From contig CAKRNA010000008.1 in the NCBI GenBank assembly GCA_934365195.1, positions 5,685 through 69,684 on the forward strand: a stretch of DNA of 64,000 bases, written 5' to 3'. The stretch's first letter is position 1. Each line of letters begins with the position of its first letter. Source of the stretch: an uncultured Clostridia bacterium (GTDB taxonomy: Bacteria; Bacillota; Clostridia; Christensenellales; CAAEEZ01). The translations under genes were made by a program, and so were the position numbers. Shown in pieces: positions 30,295 to 40,606 of this stretch. The notes under the pieces were generated by a model. The model worked only from the letters and a program-made list of their open reading frames with translations, ran no database searches and was not told where the DNA came from.

Positions 30295-31974
30295 TTAGCA
30301 GCCCCCTGATACTTCGTAGTATTTTTTCTTAAGTTTTCTAATCATATACGCCCAGCCTAACACCGCTAAAATCACCGACGTTAGCGCCGATATTACGTAA
30401 GTAATCGTATTTGAATATACACCTTTTAGGCTTTGCGATATTTTAAAATATAGCAGCAATGCGCCCACAAGCGAGGTGGCGATAAGCCCGAACGTAATCA
30501 CCCTGCTTACAAGGTTTGTAGCCCTATCTCCGCCTTTATCGGTAAAGTCCGGAAAGTTTAGGTTGCTCCTTGTAGCAAAGCAAATTTGGGTAAAAGCAAT
30601 CAACACGCCGACTATTAGCACCAAGAACGCTCCACCCACGTTTACGTAGCCGGTTGCACCCAGCACCACGGCGTTTGCAACGTTACTGATAAATGCCACG
30701 ATTAGTGCGGTTAAAACCTTTACCATCATCACTTTTTTGCCACTCACGGGCATTGCTTTAATAGAGTAGAACATTTCCCTATCCCTATTTATTCCCGTTG
30801 CGCAGAACGTATTTGTAAGCGATACGAACAAAACGGTAAGGATAAGCGCAAGTTCCAGCGAGGTATTTACGCCCACAAGCGACTTAACCATATCCGCCGT
30901 AAGACTTACCGAGAAAAACACGATAAGCGGCATAATTAGTGCCACCGACAAATAAGAAAACGCATAACCGGGCGTTCTAAATATTATGATAAACTCCTTT
31001 TTCATTAACGCAAAAGCAGGGCTTTTTTGTTTTTTAAGCCCGTTGTGTTTGCGGTTAAAGTACAAACTATCCGTTCGGCTTTGCATAGCGCTATTAAACA
31101 GCATTTTAGTAACGATTAGCGTAACTATAATGCAACCTATGGTTAGCCCGATGCTTGCCGAGAAGTTTACCCAAAAGTTCTGCCCCAGCGTCATTCCACT
31201 AAGCCAGCACGCCGGATAAGTATTTTTTGTAAAATTTATTATTAAATTCATACGCCTTTCGTCAAAGAAATAGCGTATATCTTCGCCAACGAGGATTTTT
31301 TGAATGCCGCCTAATAGGTAGCAATAAGCAACGATAAATCCTGCAATTAGCAAGTTTACAATAAGGAAAGACAAAGTAAATCTCTCCTTTAAAAACATTA
31401 TTATTTTTCTAAGCGGCAACACTATAAACGACGCCACCGTAATAGACAAGAACGGCAAAATAAAGGTAACAAGTAGCGAGCCGAAGTAGTACCCCACGCT
31501 CTGTTCCAGTTTAACTGCAAAAGTTACGTTTACGGTAATAATAAACGCAATACTTACGATAAGTTGCCTAATATACACGCTGATTATTTTGGAAAAATAC
31601 AGGCTGGTATCAGGTATCGGCATTGCCGAAAACAGCACGTTTTCCTCCCTAAACAGCAATTTGTTCAGTTGTACTGCTCCGCTAATTATCATAATAATGA
31701 AAATAGCGTTGTACAGCATGGTCAACATTTCGTACGCCCTCTTTCCGTAGTCCTTCACGCCGTATATTTTCACGTTTAAGTAAATATCGCTAAACCTATT
31801 GAATATGCTTACGAATATTGCAATATAGCCTGCGAATATCAAAATTTTTAAAACAAAACCCAGCACGTCGGTTTTTTGGGATTTTAGTTTGTTCCAAAAC
31901 TCCGTGCCTTCCTTTTTCAGTAGTACGTTTGTCAACTTAACGTTTAGTTTTAATTTCTCTGTCTTAGTATTCAT
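30295..31974 (-). CDS. ABC-2 type transporter permease
   Basis: 559 aa, about 12 hydrophobic segments in two halves separated by a soluble stretch (about 290-315, FNRKHNGLKKQKSPAF). This is the large ABC-2/EcsB-like permease layout seen in Firmicutes exporters. It overlaps the ATPase gene by 11 nt and ends 1 nt before the Big-2 surface gene, so the three are co-translated. With the ATP-binding protein it forms a membrane transporter; substrate unknown. Genomic linkage suggests it serves the two surface proteins of the operon or protects against an envelope-active compound. The start ATG at 31974 lies inside the ATPase gene end. Confidence 0.9.
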   Translation of the reverse strand: MNTKTEKLKLNVKLTNVLLKKEGTEFWNKLKSQKTDVLGFVLKILIFAGYIAIFVSIFNRFSDIYLNVKIYGVKDYGKRAYEMLTMLYNAIFIIMIISGAVQLNKLLFREENVLFSAMPIPDTSLYFSKIISVYIRQLIVSIAFIITVNVTFAVKLEQSVGYYFGSLLVTFILPFLSITVASFIVLPLRKIIMFLKERFTLSFLIVNLLIAGFIVAYCYLLGGIQKILVGEDIRYFFDERRMNLIINFTKNTYPACWLSGMTLGQNFWVNFSASIGLTIGCIIVTLIVTKMLFNSAMQSRTDSLYFNRKHNGLKKQKSPAFALMKKEFIIIFRTPGYAFSYLSVALIMPLIVFFSVSLTADMVKSLVGVNTSLELALILTVLFVSLTNTFCATGINRDREMFYSIKAMPVSGKKVMMVKVLTALIVAFISNVANAVVLGATGYVNVGGAFLVLIVGVLIAFTQICFATRSNLNFPDFTDKGGDRATNLVSRVITFGLIATSLVGALLLYFKISQSLKGVYSNTITYVISALTSVILAVLGWAYMIRKLKKKYYEVSGGC

Positions 31975-32680
31975 TTAAGAATATTTCCTCTATATTCTTT
32001 CCTTCGTTTTGCGCCTCGGCAATATTAACGTTTAACACCACCGTTCCTCTGTTTATAATCACCACTCTATCGCACAATTTTTGCACGGTATTTAGGTTAT
32101 GCGACGAAAAAACAATGCCGTTACCCATACTTGCGTACTCTTTCATATATTTGATTACGGCATTCATTGTGATAGGATCAAGTCCAAGCATAGGTTCGTC
32201 CAAAACCCATAGTTTAGGCTGATGAATAAGCGAGCCTATCATAGATATTTTTTGTTTCATACCGTGAGAATAAGAAGATATCAGATTATAAATAGGACCG
32301 CCTAGCCTAAACACCTCTTGCAATTTCTCCAGCCTTTCTTTTCTTTCAGTAGTGCCAACGCCGTAAATATCCGCCAAAAAATTCACGTATTCAACGCCCG
32401 TCATAGAGGTAAATACAGCGTGGTTATCGGTTACAAACCCCATATTCTTTTTGGCTTTTACGGGCTCTTTTACTATGTCACTACCCATTATGGATATAGT
32501 GCCCTCTTCAAAAGGCAACACCCCTTCCATACACTTAATTAGGGTAGACTTGCCCACGCCGTTATGCCCAAGCAAGCCCACAATTTCACCCTCGTTGCAG
32601 GTTAAAGACACCCCTTTTAGCACAAGGTCGGCTTTTTTAGAATATCTTTTCTTTAATCCCTCAATCTTTAGTACTTCCAT
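31964..32680 (-). CDS. ABC transporter ATP-binding protein
   Basis: 238 aa. Walker A GLLGHNGVGKSTLIK (about 35-49), Q-loop VTDNHA, signature SYSHGMKQKISM (about 136-147; SHG replaces SGG), Walker B LWVLDEPMLGLDP (about 158-170), H-loop SSHN. The sequence is of the CcmA/YhaQ-like export type. It starts 1 nt after the stop of the 1870-aa repeat protein and overlaps the permease. It powers the transporter encoded next. Confidence 0.96.
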   Translation of the reverse strand: MEVLKIEGLKKRYSKKADLVLKGVSLTCNEGEIVGLLGHNGVGKSTLIKCMEGVLPFEEGTISIMGSDIVKEPVKAKKNMGFVTDNHAVFTSMTGVEYVNFLADIYGVGTTERKERLEKLQEVFRLGGPIYNLISSYSHGMKQKISMIGSLIHQPKLWVLDEPMLGLDPITMNAVIKYMKEYASMGNGIVFSSHNLNTVQKLCDRVVIINRGTVVLNVNIAEAQNEGKNIEEIFLNEY

Positions 32681-32681
32681 A

Positions 32682-35600
32682 TTATCCTATTCCCCAACCA
32701 TCGTTAGTAGCAACGTAAGTAGTTCCTGCGCTAAACTTCGTAAGCACTCCGTCCACCATTCCACAAGCGTAACCCGTGGAAGTGAAGTAATTTGCCTTAG
32801 TTTTAAACGCACCTTCGGACTTAGTAAAATCCTCTTTTATACTATAAGTTATCTTAGCCGCCGAGTTAATCACGACTTTTCCGCCATCTCTTGCAGTTAT
32901 CTTACCCGCAAACGATGAGCCTGCATTTAAGTTCAACGTGCCTTCCACCACTAATTCAGCAGGCGTATACTTATTAAACGACCTAGTTATATTCCTAAAC
33001 CACGCACTTTGACTGTCAGTAGGATAATCCCACGCTCCGTCTTGGAAACCGTCGTAAACAGCCGTTCCCCTAGGGTTTGTAGATTTATTCATAGTCAAGT
33101 ATTCGTCAAGCGAATATACAAACATATTTCCGCCGTTATTTAAGTTTAGCGTTGCGCCTTTCTCCACGATAAACTTAGAGCCGGGCAACAATTTTACTCC
33201 TATTCCTACGTTCACGGTGCTACCGGTTTTGGCAACTACGTCGATATATCCGGATAGTGGTACTTGTTTGTTATTTGTTGATGCCGTGATAGAAATAAAC
33301 ACCTTTATCGTCAACGATATATTATTTAGTGTAACGTCGCCGTATAAATTTAAAATCATTTTCCCGGTTTTTTCATCAAACGTCTTAATAACTTTGCCGC
33401 TATTTATTTGGATAAATTCATTTTTAGTAGTTCCGATAAATTTAATATCGGATTGTGCTTCAGCACTTGCGTATACGTATGCTTTTGCAAAGTAATTGAC
33501 GCCACGATTTATCTCGGTATCTACCGTAATATTAGCAAGCGTAAATTGATTTATAGGGAATATATCGCCATATATCGCATACGTAACGGAGCCACCCTTA
33601 AAGTTTAGTACTGCCATTGCCTCGTACACGTTTCCGCTATTTGCAACGAGTTTTCCTTCGCCGTGTACAAAACCTAACGATTCAAACACGCCGCCGTTTA
33701 CAGTAATATTTGCATCCCTTTCAATCTTTATTGCTCCGTACTTATTGCCACTAGGGTTGCCCGACACACCTGCTCCGCCTGCTCTTACTGCGTTGACCAA
33801 AATATGTCCTTCGGTTACAAAGTTAACACCGCTAGGCACGGTTAAGGTTACGTAAGCCGCATCCTTACTTGTTGGAGAAAGCACGTCCTCCACCACGTTT
33901 GCTCTAATTTCATAAGTATTATCGTATGGAACTAATAAGTACTCGTTTTGCGCTAATTTATAACAATCCGCACCGTTAAACAAATCAGGGCGTTTTATTC
34001 TAACGTCACTACTTGCAAACGAAGTATTAGCAGTAATTACAAGATAGTTGCTTACGCTTGGCTTTTTAGTAGTTGCCGTACTCTTTGCTAAAGCGTCCTC
34101 GATAGTGTATAACGCAGCGCCATATTTTACCGACTTAACCTTTATCGCTACGTGCTTTGCCTCTGCCTTATACCACTCGTTGTCGTTTAGCGTTAGCGTT
34201 ACCACATAGGTACTGCCCACGTTTATATCAACACGTGTTCTTGTTATGCTAAGCCCTGCGTACTCAATCGGTGCGCCGTTCTTTTTGTAGGAAACGGCAA
34301 TTTGTACGTCGTCACTACTGATTTTACCGTTAAAGTTCATTTCAACGTCATTTGCCACTATTTCAATATTAGTTTTTTCGCCAACCACCGTTAAAGTAGT
34401 ATCTAGAGGGTTGTAGTTTCTTTCGTCGGCAAGGTAAACCACCTCCACCGTTTGCTCGCCAAGACGTGGAACGTAAGACGGATTTTTAAACGTTACGTAT
34501 TTTGGCGAAGTGCTGTCTGCAAGCGTTTTGTTTGGTTCTACTTTTACAAAGAACTTATCTAAAGTAACACCCTCGTAGTTTGCCTTGTTTATCACCACTT
34601 CAAAGGTTTTTGCGGTTTCTTCGTAGTTGGTTGTCTCCTCGCAAATTACCGTAATCGTCATTTTGCTGCCGTCAGGAACGTTTACAAAACTATTGTTTTC
34701 GTACCTAACGTTTCCTAGTTCTTTCGCACTTACCGTGCCCTCTATAAATTGCTCTTGTCCGTTATAGGTATAGGAGTTTTGGGTAAAACTAAAGTCGTTA
34801 TCAATCTTTCTTATAACCACTTTAAAGGTATTAGATTGCATCTCTGTGCCATCTTTCATTAACCTGTATTTTACCACGTACTCGCCGGTGTTTACAAATT
34901 TTGGAGCGACAGTAGTCCACGTTTCACCATTTAAGTATTCAACAATTATATCCGTTACTTCATCAGAAGTTACCACAACCTCGCCACCGTGCTCTGTACC
35001 GTCGTAGTCACCCACGAAAGTGTTTATTTTCACGCTGACAAATTTATCTATCGCTAACGTAAAGTCAAATTTCAAAGCAAAGTTTTTGGTTTTGGATTCG
35101 GCGTCCTTTGTAACCTCATAGCCCTCAACCGTGAAGTTATCGTTTAAATCTCCGTTTAGCACGTACTCGCCCGTTTCGTTTGTGTTCGCTTTAATAATTC
35201 CGCTTATAGCAAAACCGCTTGGTAACCCATCAATATGCCCATTAAGTTCTGCCGACCACAAAGTATTATCGCTAGAATTATCTTTTATAAAATTGCCTCT
35301 AAACCAAACCTCTTTTGCTGTAACGTTAAACGACACGCTATTACTTATCGTAGGATAGTAGTTTTTGCTATCAGTTACAAACTCAGCGCTAACTTCGTAC
35401 TTTCCAACGTCGCTAGTTTCGGTATAAGTAGTATCGTATTTCACCTTGCCCAAACTTTGAGTAGTATCGCCGTTTATCAGTCCATCGCAAGATATACTAA
35501 AAGTAGGCGTTTTTGACAAGTATACTACGTCTGCCACGTTGTTTATATAGGCGCTAACCGGAAGTTTTCCCACGGTCACGGTAGAATTAACCAGCGTAAT

Positions 35601-38294
35601 TTCATAGTTATTTGCCTTTTCTCCATCAAAAGCAAAGCCCTCTTTAAAGTTGACATCATAATTTCCAACGCCGTCATATTGAGCATAAGTGGTTTCTAAC
35701 TGAGCCGTGCCCATTTTGTCCTTGTCCACGTCTAATATGCCCGTAAATTCATATTTTATCTCTGGCAAAATCTCCCCGTAAATCACGCTTATCGGGGTAA
35801 TTTTAGCCTCTGCATTTTTCTTATTAACGGTTATTTCTCCCACTACGTAACTAATTTCATAGTTACTTGCAGATAGCCCTTTTCCTCTAACAAAATACGT
35901 TCCTACGTCAGAGCCTTCAACGTAATCGGTCACCTTTTCAAAAGTTCCCGTAATTACGCTCTCGTTCTCGCCGTAAACAAAGCCGTCTACCGTATAGGTT
36001 ACATCTTTTAGGCTATCGCCATAGGTAACTGAGGCCTGCTCGATAGTTACGGTTAAAGTAGACTTTATTATTTCAAAGTCAAGTACGCTAGTGTTAGCGC
36101 TAACACTCTCTAACCCTTCAATGCTTGCGGTAATTACTGCTTTTACTGTGTACGTGCCGCAATCTCTAACGCTTGGAGTAAAGTTGTACGTGCCTCTATT
36201 TTCGTCAAAACTTCCTGCCGTGCTGCCATTAACAAACCACTCAACGCCGTAGGCTATCCTCTCGTTAGCCTTTTCAAACGTTAATGTGTAGTTTGCTAGC
36301 GCCTCGCCATAAACAAATTGCTTATCCTCTACGCTTGGGTTAAGTTCAACGTTTCTTATGCTGTCAATCTTCCATTTAACATTTACGGTTACGTCTTCGT
36401 CAGGCATTGTTTCGCCCTCAACAGTTGCGCCCGTATCCAAAACGTACTCAATGAACGTTAGCCCGTTTTCCTTAAGTTTTGTATCGGTAATTTCCGGCAT
36501 AGATAACGATATTTCGCTATCGTACTCAACTCCTTCCACCCTATATTCTTTTTCAAACGACTTAATTATTATAGTATGCTTATTTATTTTATATGTTGCA
36601 GTATAAACATACTCACCCGTTGCGGTTATCATCTCGCCACTAGGAATAAACCCTGTTTCGCCATATTTCCAGCCGATGAACGTGTAGCCGATTTTTTCCG
36701 CTACTGGTGGCGCAGTTATCTTAGTGCCGTACTCTGCCGATATTGTTGTGTTTCCATCTAATTCTATAAAGTTTCCTTCTTCGTCTTGGAATCCGATGGT
36801 GTAAGTATCCACGTTAAACTTCGCATTAACAACAAGGTTCTCTTTCACGCTTGTAAACTCTTTATCCCACCCTGCAAAAGTGTGCCCCTCTTTCGTTGGG
36901 TTTGCAGGAGCACTAGCGCTCTCTCCGTGCTTAACTTGTTGCGTTTTTAAAATCTCTTCACCGCTTTTGAAAGTCACTGTGTATACTTTGATTTCAAACT
37001 TCGCGTTTACGGTCAAATTGCTGGTTACTACCTCAAACTCTTTGTCCCAGCCTACAAAATTGTAGCCCTCTTTCGTAGGGGTTGCAGGCGCAATAGCGCT
37101 CATGCCGTGCTCAACTTGTTGCACGTCCTTGCCGCCAACCTGTATTACCTTTCCGTCACCGTCCACGAACTTAACTTCGTACACGTTTATTTCGTATTTT
37201 CCATTAACAATCAAATCGCACTTAACGTTGTCAAAACTTTGTTGCCAACTAAACGTGTACCCCTCTTTTTCAGGCATAGTTGGAGCAACAGCGCTCTTGC
37301 CGTACTCAACTTTTTGCACGTCCTTGCCGTTTACTTTAATTACGTTGCCATCTTCGTCCACAAATTTTACATCGAATACTTTGATTTCAAATTTTGCGTT
37401 TACGGTCAAATCGCTAGTTACTACATCAAACTCTTTATCCCAGCCTACAAAATTGTAGCCCTCTTTCGTAGGGTTTTCAGGCGCAACAGCGCCCTTGCCG
37501 TGCTCAACGACTTGCGTTTTAATAGTTTTTTCACCGTTTTTGAAAGTCACGGTGTATTCACTTATCTTATAGATTGCATTAGTTACAATATCACCCTTTA
37601 CGTTTGTGATATCTTTATCCCAACCAACAAAAGTGTAACCCTCTCTAATCGGAAGCACAGGGGCTACCGCATCTTCTCCGTAATTAACAGATTTTTTCTC
37701 GATTAGTTCGCCCTTTTCGTTTCTGAACTCTACTTCGTAAACTATTATGTTAAACTTCGCCTTAACAATAAGGTTCTCTTTCACGCTTGCAAAGTCTTTA
37801 TCCCAGCCTGCAAAAGTGTGTCCCTCTTTTGTAGGGTTTTCAGGCGCAACAGCGCTCTCGCCATAAAATACTGTTTGCTCGGTTTTTCCGTCCACCTTAA
37901 TAGGATTGCCGTTTTCGTCCTGAAAGGCAACTACGAAACTCTTTCTTACAAGTTCAAATTTTGCATACAAAGACAAGTTTTCATTTTTATCAATTTTGTG
38001 ATAATCGAAAATAGTGCCATCACTAAAATACCAGCCTAAAAACTTGTAAGTTTTTCCCTCTTCCTCACAATTTTTAGTTGGATCAGTCGGCATATAACCT
38101 TCAAAATCGAATTTTTCGCTATCCACCTTTAAAGTGGACACAGGCGCAGCATCGTTTTCGTCCAAGTAGAATTTGATTTCATACTTTTTAAAAACGCCAA
38201 AATTACCAACCTTACAGGCGGTAAGCATCATCAATGCAATGATTAAAACAGCAACAACGGTCATTACTTTTTTAACGTGTACATTTCTTTTCAT
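32682..38294 (-). CDS. Giant lipoprotein with InlB-type and MBG repeats
   Basis: 1870 aa. Lipoprotein signal peptide with lipobox LTAC (Cys27). From about 35 to 560 there are eight or so Listeria-Bacteroides (InlB B-type, Flg_new) repeats of about 65 residues, with PTKEGYNFVGWDKEF and VNAKFEIKVYTVTF as repeat marks. From about 640 to 1020 there are MBG-type repeats (SVTYGDSLKDVTYTVDGF; PISVIYGEILPEIKYEF). Later regions contain further Ig-like modules and, from about 1430, beta-helix-like low-complexity turns (ITVNGGVFESLGFVHGEGK). It is exported, lipid-anchored and probably adhesive. First gene of the operon with the ABC transporter; the promoter lies about 290 nt upstream. Confidence 0.9.
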   Translation of the reverse strand: MKRNVHVKKVMTVVAVLIIALMMLTACKVGNFGVFKKYEIKFYLDENDAAPVSTLKVDSEKFDFEGYMPTDPTKNCEEEGKTYKFLGWYFSDGTIFDYHKIDKNENLSLYAKFELVRKSFVVAFQDENGNPIKVDGKTEQTVFYGESAVAPENPTKEGHTFAGWDKDFASVKENLIVKAKFNIIVYEVEFRNEKGELIEKKSVNYGEDAVAPVLPIREGYTFVGWDKDITNVKGDIVTNAIYKISEYTVTFKNGEKTIKTQVVEHGKGAVAPENPTKEGYNFVGWDKEFDVVTSDLTVNAKFEIKVFDVKFVDEDGNVIKVNGKDVQKVEYGKSAVAPTMPEKEGYTFSWQQSFDNVKCDLIVNGKYEINVYEVKFVDGDGKVIQVGGKDVQQVEHGMSAIAPATPTKEGYNFVGWDKEFEVVTSNLTVNAKFEIKVYTVTFKSGEEILKTQQVKHGESASAPANPTKEGHTFAGWDKEFTSVKENLVVNAKFNVDTYTIGFQDEEGNFIELDGNTTISAEYGTKITAPPVAEKIGYTFIGWKYGETGFIPSGEMITATGEYVYTATYKINKHTIIIKSFEKEYRVEGVEYDSEISLSMPEITDTKLKENGLTFIEYVLDTGATVEGETMPDEDVTVNVKWKIDSIRNVELNPSVEDKQFVYGEALANYTLTFEKANERIAYGVEWFVNGSTAGSFDENRGTYNFTPSVRDCGTYTVKAVITASIEGLESVSANTSVLDFEIIKSTLTVTIEQASVTYGDSLKDVTYTVDGFVYGENESVITGTFEKVTDYVEGSDVGTYFVRGKGLSASNYEISYVVGEITVNKKNAEAKITPISVIYGEILPEIKYEFTGILDVDKDKMGTAQLETTYAQYDGVGNYDVNFKEGFAFDGEKANNYEITLVNSTVTVGKLPVSAYINNVADVVYLSKTPTFSISCDGLINGDTTQSLGKVKYDTTYTETSDVGKYEVSAEFVTDSKNYYPTISNSVSFNVTAKEVWFRGNFIKDNSSDNTLWSAELNGHIDGLPSGFAISGIIKANTNETGEYVLNGDLNDNFTVEGYEVTKDAESKTKNFALKFDFTLAIDKFVSVKINTFVGDYDGTEHGGEVVVTSDEVTDIIVEYLNGETWTTVAPKFVNTGEYVVKYRLMKDGTEMQSNTFKVVIRKIDNDFSFTQNSYTYNGQEQFIEGTVSAKELGNVRYENNSFVNVPDGSKMTITVICEETTNYEETAKTFEVVINKANYEGVTLDKFFVKVEPNKTLADSTSPKYVTFKNPSYVPRLGEQTVEVVYLADERNYNPLDTTLTVVGEKTNIEIVANDVEMNFNGKISSDDVQIAVSYKKNGAPIEYAGLSITRTRVDINVGSTYVVTLTLNDNEWYKAEAKHVAIKVKSVKYGAALYTIEDALAKSTATTKKPSVSNYLVITANTSFASSDVRIKRPDLFNGADCYKLAQNEYLLVPYDNTYEIRANVVEDVLSPTSKDAAYVTLTVPSGVNFVTEGHILVNAVRAGGAGVSGNPSGNKYGAIKIERDANITVNGGVFESLGFVHGEGKLVANSGNVYEAMAVLNFKGGSVTYAIYGDIFPINQFTLANITVDTEINRGVNYFAKAYVYASAEAQSDIKFIGTTKNEFIQINSGKVIKTFDEKTGKMILNLYGDVTLNNISLTIKVFISITASTNNKQVPLSGYIDVVAKTGSTVNVGIGVKLLPGSKFIVEKGATLNLNNGGNMFVYSLDEYLTMNKSTNPRGTAVYDGFQDGAWDYPTDSQSAWFRNITRSFNKYTPAELVVEGTLNLNAGSSFAGKITARDGGKVVINSAAKITYSIKEDFTKSEGAFKTKANYFTSTGYACGMVDGVLTKFSAGTTYVATNDGWGIG

Positions 38295-38582
38295 TTTTTA
38301 CTTCCTATTTTCCTTGCTTTTATATGCATTTTTTTTACCAAATTATTCTAAAACAACTTTTTTTTGAACAAAAAATACGAACTACGTCATTCCCCGTAAT
38401 TAAAAAATTGAAAATTTTAGACACGACTGATGAAAAATTTTTAAAAAATTAAATTTTTCGACTGTTTTTTTAATGTTTTAACGTTAGCCGTATTTGTTTT
38501 TTTACAAAAAAGGCTCTTTTATTAAGTTTTTCTATGTTTTTTATACATTTGTTTATAAAATATGTACCTATAAGGCGTAGAC

Positions 38583-38611
38583 ACTATACTACTTAAAATA
38601 GGATTTGTCAA
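38583..38611 (-). promoter_or_regulatory. Promoter of the surface protein-ABC operon
   Basis: On the minus strand TTGACA (38606-38611), 17-nt spacer, TATAGT (38583-38588). The predicted leader is about 280 nt, unusually long for this window. Confidence 0.7.
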
Positions 38612-39084
38612 CACATTTAATTGTATCTATATAATTAAACAATATTATTAACATAATAGTAAATAGCCACCTGTACCGCTAATGATACAAGTGGCTTAAT
38701 TACCCCCTATTTTTCGACAAAATTTTCAAAAAATTCTCTCTTTTTTTCAAAAATTTTTATAAATTGTTTGAATAACGTAAACTATTTTCAAAAATCTTTC
38801 CAAAGCCGCTTTTTGCTAAAAACAAAAAAGCGCAACAAAAATCATCGTGTTTTTATTACGCTAAAAAATCTTATTCATAGGCGACTTCCTCCCGTCCGTT
38901 AGTAAGTTAGTTCGTTGGTCTAGTCCTTTTTTACCTCTTTTAATACGTGCTACTTAAAAGTTTAGCAAGCATCAACTTTTATCTTTATGTTTATATTATA
39001 TCATGTTTTAAAGGCGTTTTCAATAATTGCACAAATTATCATATATTGCGTTTTTTGTTTTTTAATTAGCCTTAAAATTTACAG

Positions 39085-39117
39085 AAAAAAGGAGCAAGTC
39101 AAAAATCCGACTTGCCC
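39085..39117 (-). terminator. Terminator of the alcohol dehydrogenase gene
   Basis: GCAAGTC (39094-39100) pairs with GACTTGC (39109-39115), extended by GG/CC pairs. The A-run at 39085-39090 is the T-tract on the minus strand. Confidence 0.75.
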
Positions 39118-39157
39118 TAATTTAATATCATTAGTTTTATCAAATTTCAAACAAATT

Positions 39158-40306
39158 CTAGAACGCTTTTTTGTAAAGAGCAAGAATATCCGCCTCGGTA
39201 ATTTCCCTTGGATTTCCTCCCGTACAAACGTCGTTAAATGCGTCTTTTGATAGTTGTTCAAGTGCATTTTCGGGGATATTTATCTCTCTAAGCGTTTGTG
39301 GTATGCCAAGGTCAAGCGACAATTTCCTTACTGCTTGAACACCAAGTTTAGCGCCTTCCTCTTTGGTTAATCCCTCTACTTTTTCCCCCATAGACTTTGC
39401 AATATTACAGTATTTTTCAACGCAAGCAGGCATATTGTACTCCATTACAATAGGTAAAAGTAGTGCGTTTGCCACGCCGTGCGGAATATCAAATCTTGCG
39501 CCAAGTGGGTGCGCCATTGAGTGCACACAGCCAAGTCCGACGTTAGAAAAAGCCATACCTGCCACGTATTGAGCAAGCGCCATATTTTCCCTTGCCACTT
39601 TGTCTTTGCCGTTAAAAGTTGCTTCACGAAGGTTTTGAGATATTAGTTCGATAGCCTTTAACTCAAACATATCTGATAACTCCCACGCCCCTTTGGTGAT
39701 GTAACCCTCGATAGCGTGAGTAAGAGCGTCCATACCCGTCGATGCGGTTAAGCCCTTTGGCATAGACTCCATAAGTTCAGCGTCGATTATTGCCAAAATA
39801 GGTATATCGTGCGGATCTACGCACACCATTTTTCTGCCCGTTTCCTCGTCGATAATTACGTAGTTAATGGTAACCTCTGCGGCCGTTCCTGCGGTTGTCG
39901 GAAGCGCTATAATCGGCACGCACTTGTTCTTTGTAGGCGCTACTCCCTCAAGCGACGTAACGTCGGCAAATTCAGGGTTGTTTGCCACAATTCCTATGCC
40001 CTTTGAGGTATCTATTGCACTACCGCCGCCTATTGCGATGATAAAATCCGCTCCGGACTTTTCAAAAGCCTTTACGCCGTCCTTTACGTTAGTAACGGTT
40101 GGGTTTGCCTTAAAATCCACGAACGTTTCGTAAGGGAAGCCCTCTAAGGAAGAAGTAACCATATCCGTTACACCAAATTTTACAAGGTCTTTATCGGCCA
40201 CAATAAACGCCTTTTTAAAGCCACGAGCCTTAATTTCGCCAAGTAGTTCGCTCCTTGAACCCGCACCAAAATACGAAGTTTCGTTTAGGATAAATCTGTT
40301 TGCCAT
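39158..40306 (-). CDS. Iron-containing alcohol dehydrogenase (lactaldehyde reductase/1,3-propanediol dehydrogenase type)
   Basis: 382 aa, normal family length. NAD-binding Gly-rich segment IAIGGGSAIDTSKG (about 92-105), family signature region GMDALTHAIEGYI with metal Asp/His (about 195-207), then SNVGLGCVHSMAHPLGARFDIPHG (GCVHSMAHPLGA and FDIPHG) carrying the three iron-binding His. It reduces aldehydes to alcohols with NADH in fermentation; which aldehyde (lactaldehyde, butyraldehyde or 3-hydroxypropanal) cannot be told. AAGGAGATAATATT site and consensus promoter upstream. It stands alone with its own terminator. Confidence 0.95.
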   Translation of the reverse strand: MANRFILNETSYFGAGSRSELLGEIKARGFKKAFIVADKDLVKFGVTDMVTSSLEGFPYETFVDFKANPTVTNVKDGVKAFEKSGADFIIAIGGGSAIDTSKGIGIVANNPEFADVTSLEGVAPTKNKCVPIIALPTTAGTAAEVTINYVIIDEETGRKMVCVDPHDIPILAIIDAELMESMPKGLTASTGMDALTHAIEGYITKGAWELSDMFELKAIELISQNLREATFNGKDKVARENMALAQYVAGMAFSNVGLGCVHSMAHPLGARFDIPHGVANALLLPIVMEYNMPACVEKYCNIAKSMGEKVEGLTKEEGAKLGVQAVRKLSLDLGIPQTLREINIPENALEQLSKDAFNDVCTGGNPREITEADILALYKKAF

Positions 40307-40338
40307 AATATTATCTCCTTATAATTTAGTACAGTTTT

Positions 40339-40367
40339 ATTATATTATTCCATAATCACGTTGTCAA
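40339..40367 (-). promoter_or_regulatory. Promoter of the alcohol dehydrogenase gene
   Basis: On the minus strand TTGACA (40362-40367), 17-nt spacer, TATAAT (40339-40344): full consensus. The rest of 40307-40562 shows no gene. Confidence 0.8.
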
Positions 40368-40565
40368 TACTACCTCGTTTTTCCGCCCGAAATCCCCGCA
40401 AAAAATATAGCCTTATATTTTCCATACGAACAAAAATAGTTTGCATAAATATCGCCTATAATAACATAATCAAGGCTTTATAACACATTTTTGACACATA
40501 AAGTGCATTTTTACACAATACTCCCACATTATATTTTTAACGATAGAGAAAATATATAATAAAAT

Positions 40566-40587
40566 AAGGCTACCAAACGGTAGCCTT
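40566..40587 (-). terminator. Terminator of the helicase-nuclease gene
   Basis: AAGGCTACC (40566-40574) pairs with GGTAGCCTT (40579-40587), with an A-rich + strand side serving as T-tract on the minus strand. Confidence 0.7.
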
Positions 40588-40606
40588 TTAAAATAAATCT
40601 AATTTA

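Larger units (their letters stand above)
38295..39157. other. Intergenic region with long operon leader and terminator hairpins
   Basis: No gene is seen. The minus-strand operon leader (38295 to about 38576) is AT-rich, with repeated AAAAATTT runs. Hairpins: AGCCAC/GTGGCT at 38665-38696, and GCTTTTTG/CAAAAAAGC at about 38809-38831. The terminator of the alcohol dehydrogenase is at 39085-39117. Confidence 0.6.

Noticed and set aside
36880..37900. Repeated 200-bp DNA segments
   Set aside because: They are the InlB-type protein repeats of the 1870-aa gene and need no further explanation.
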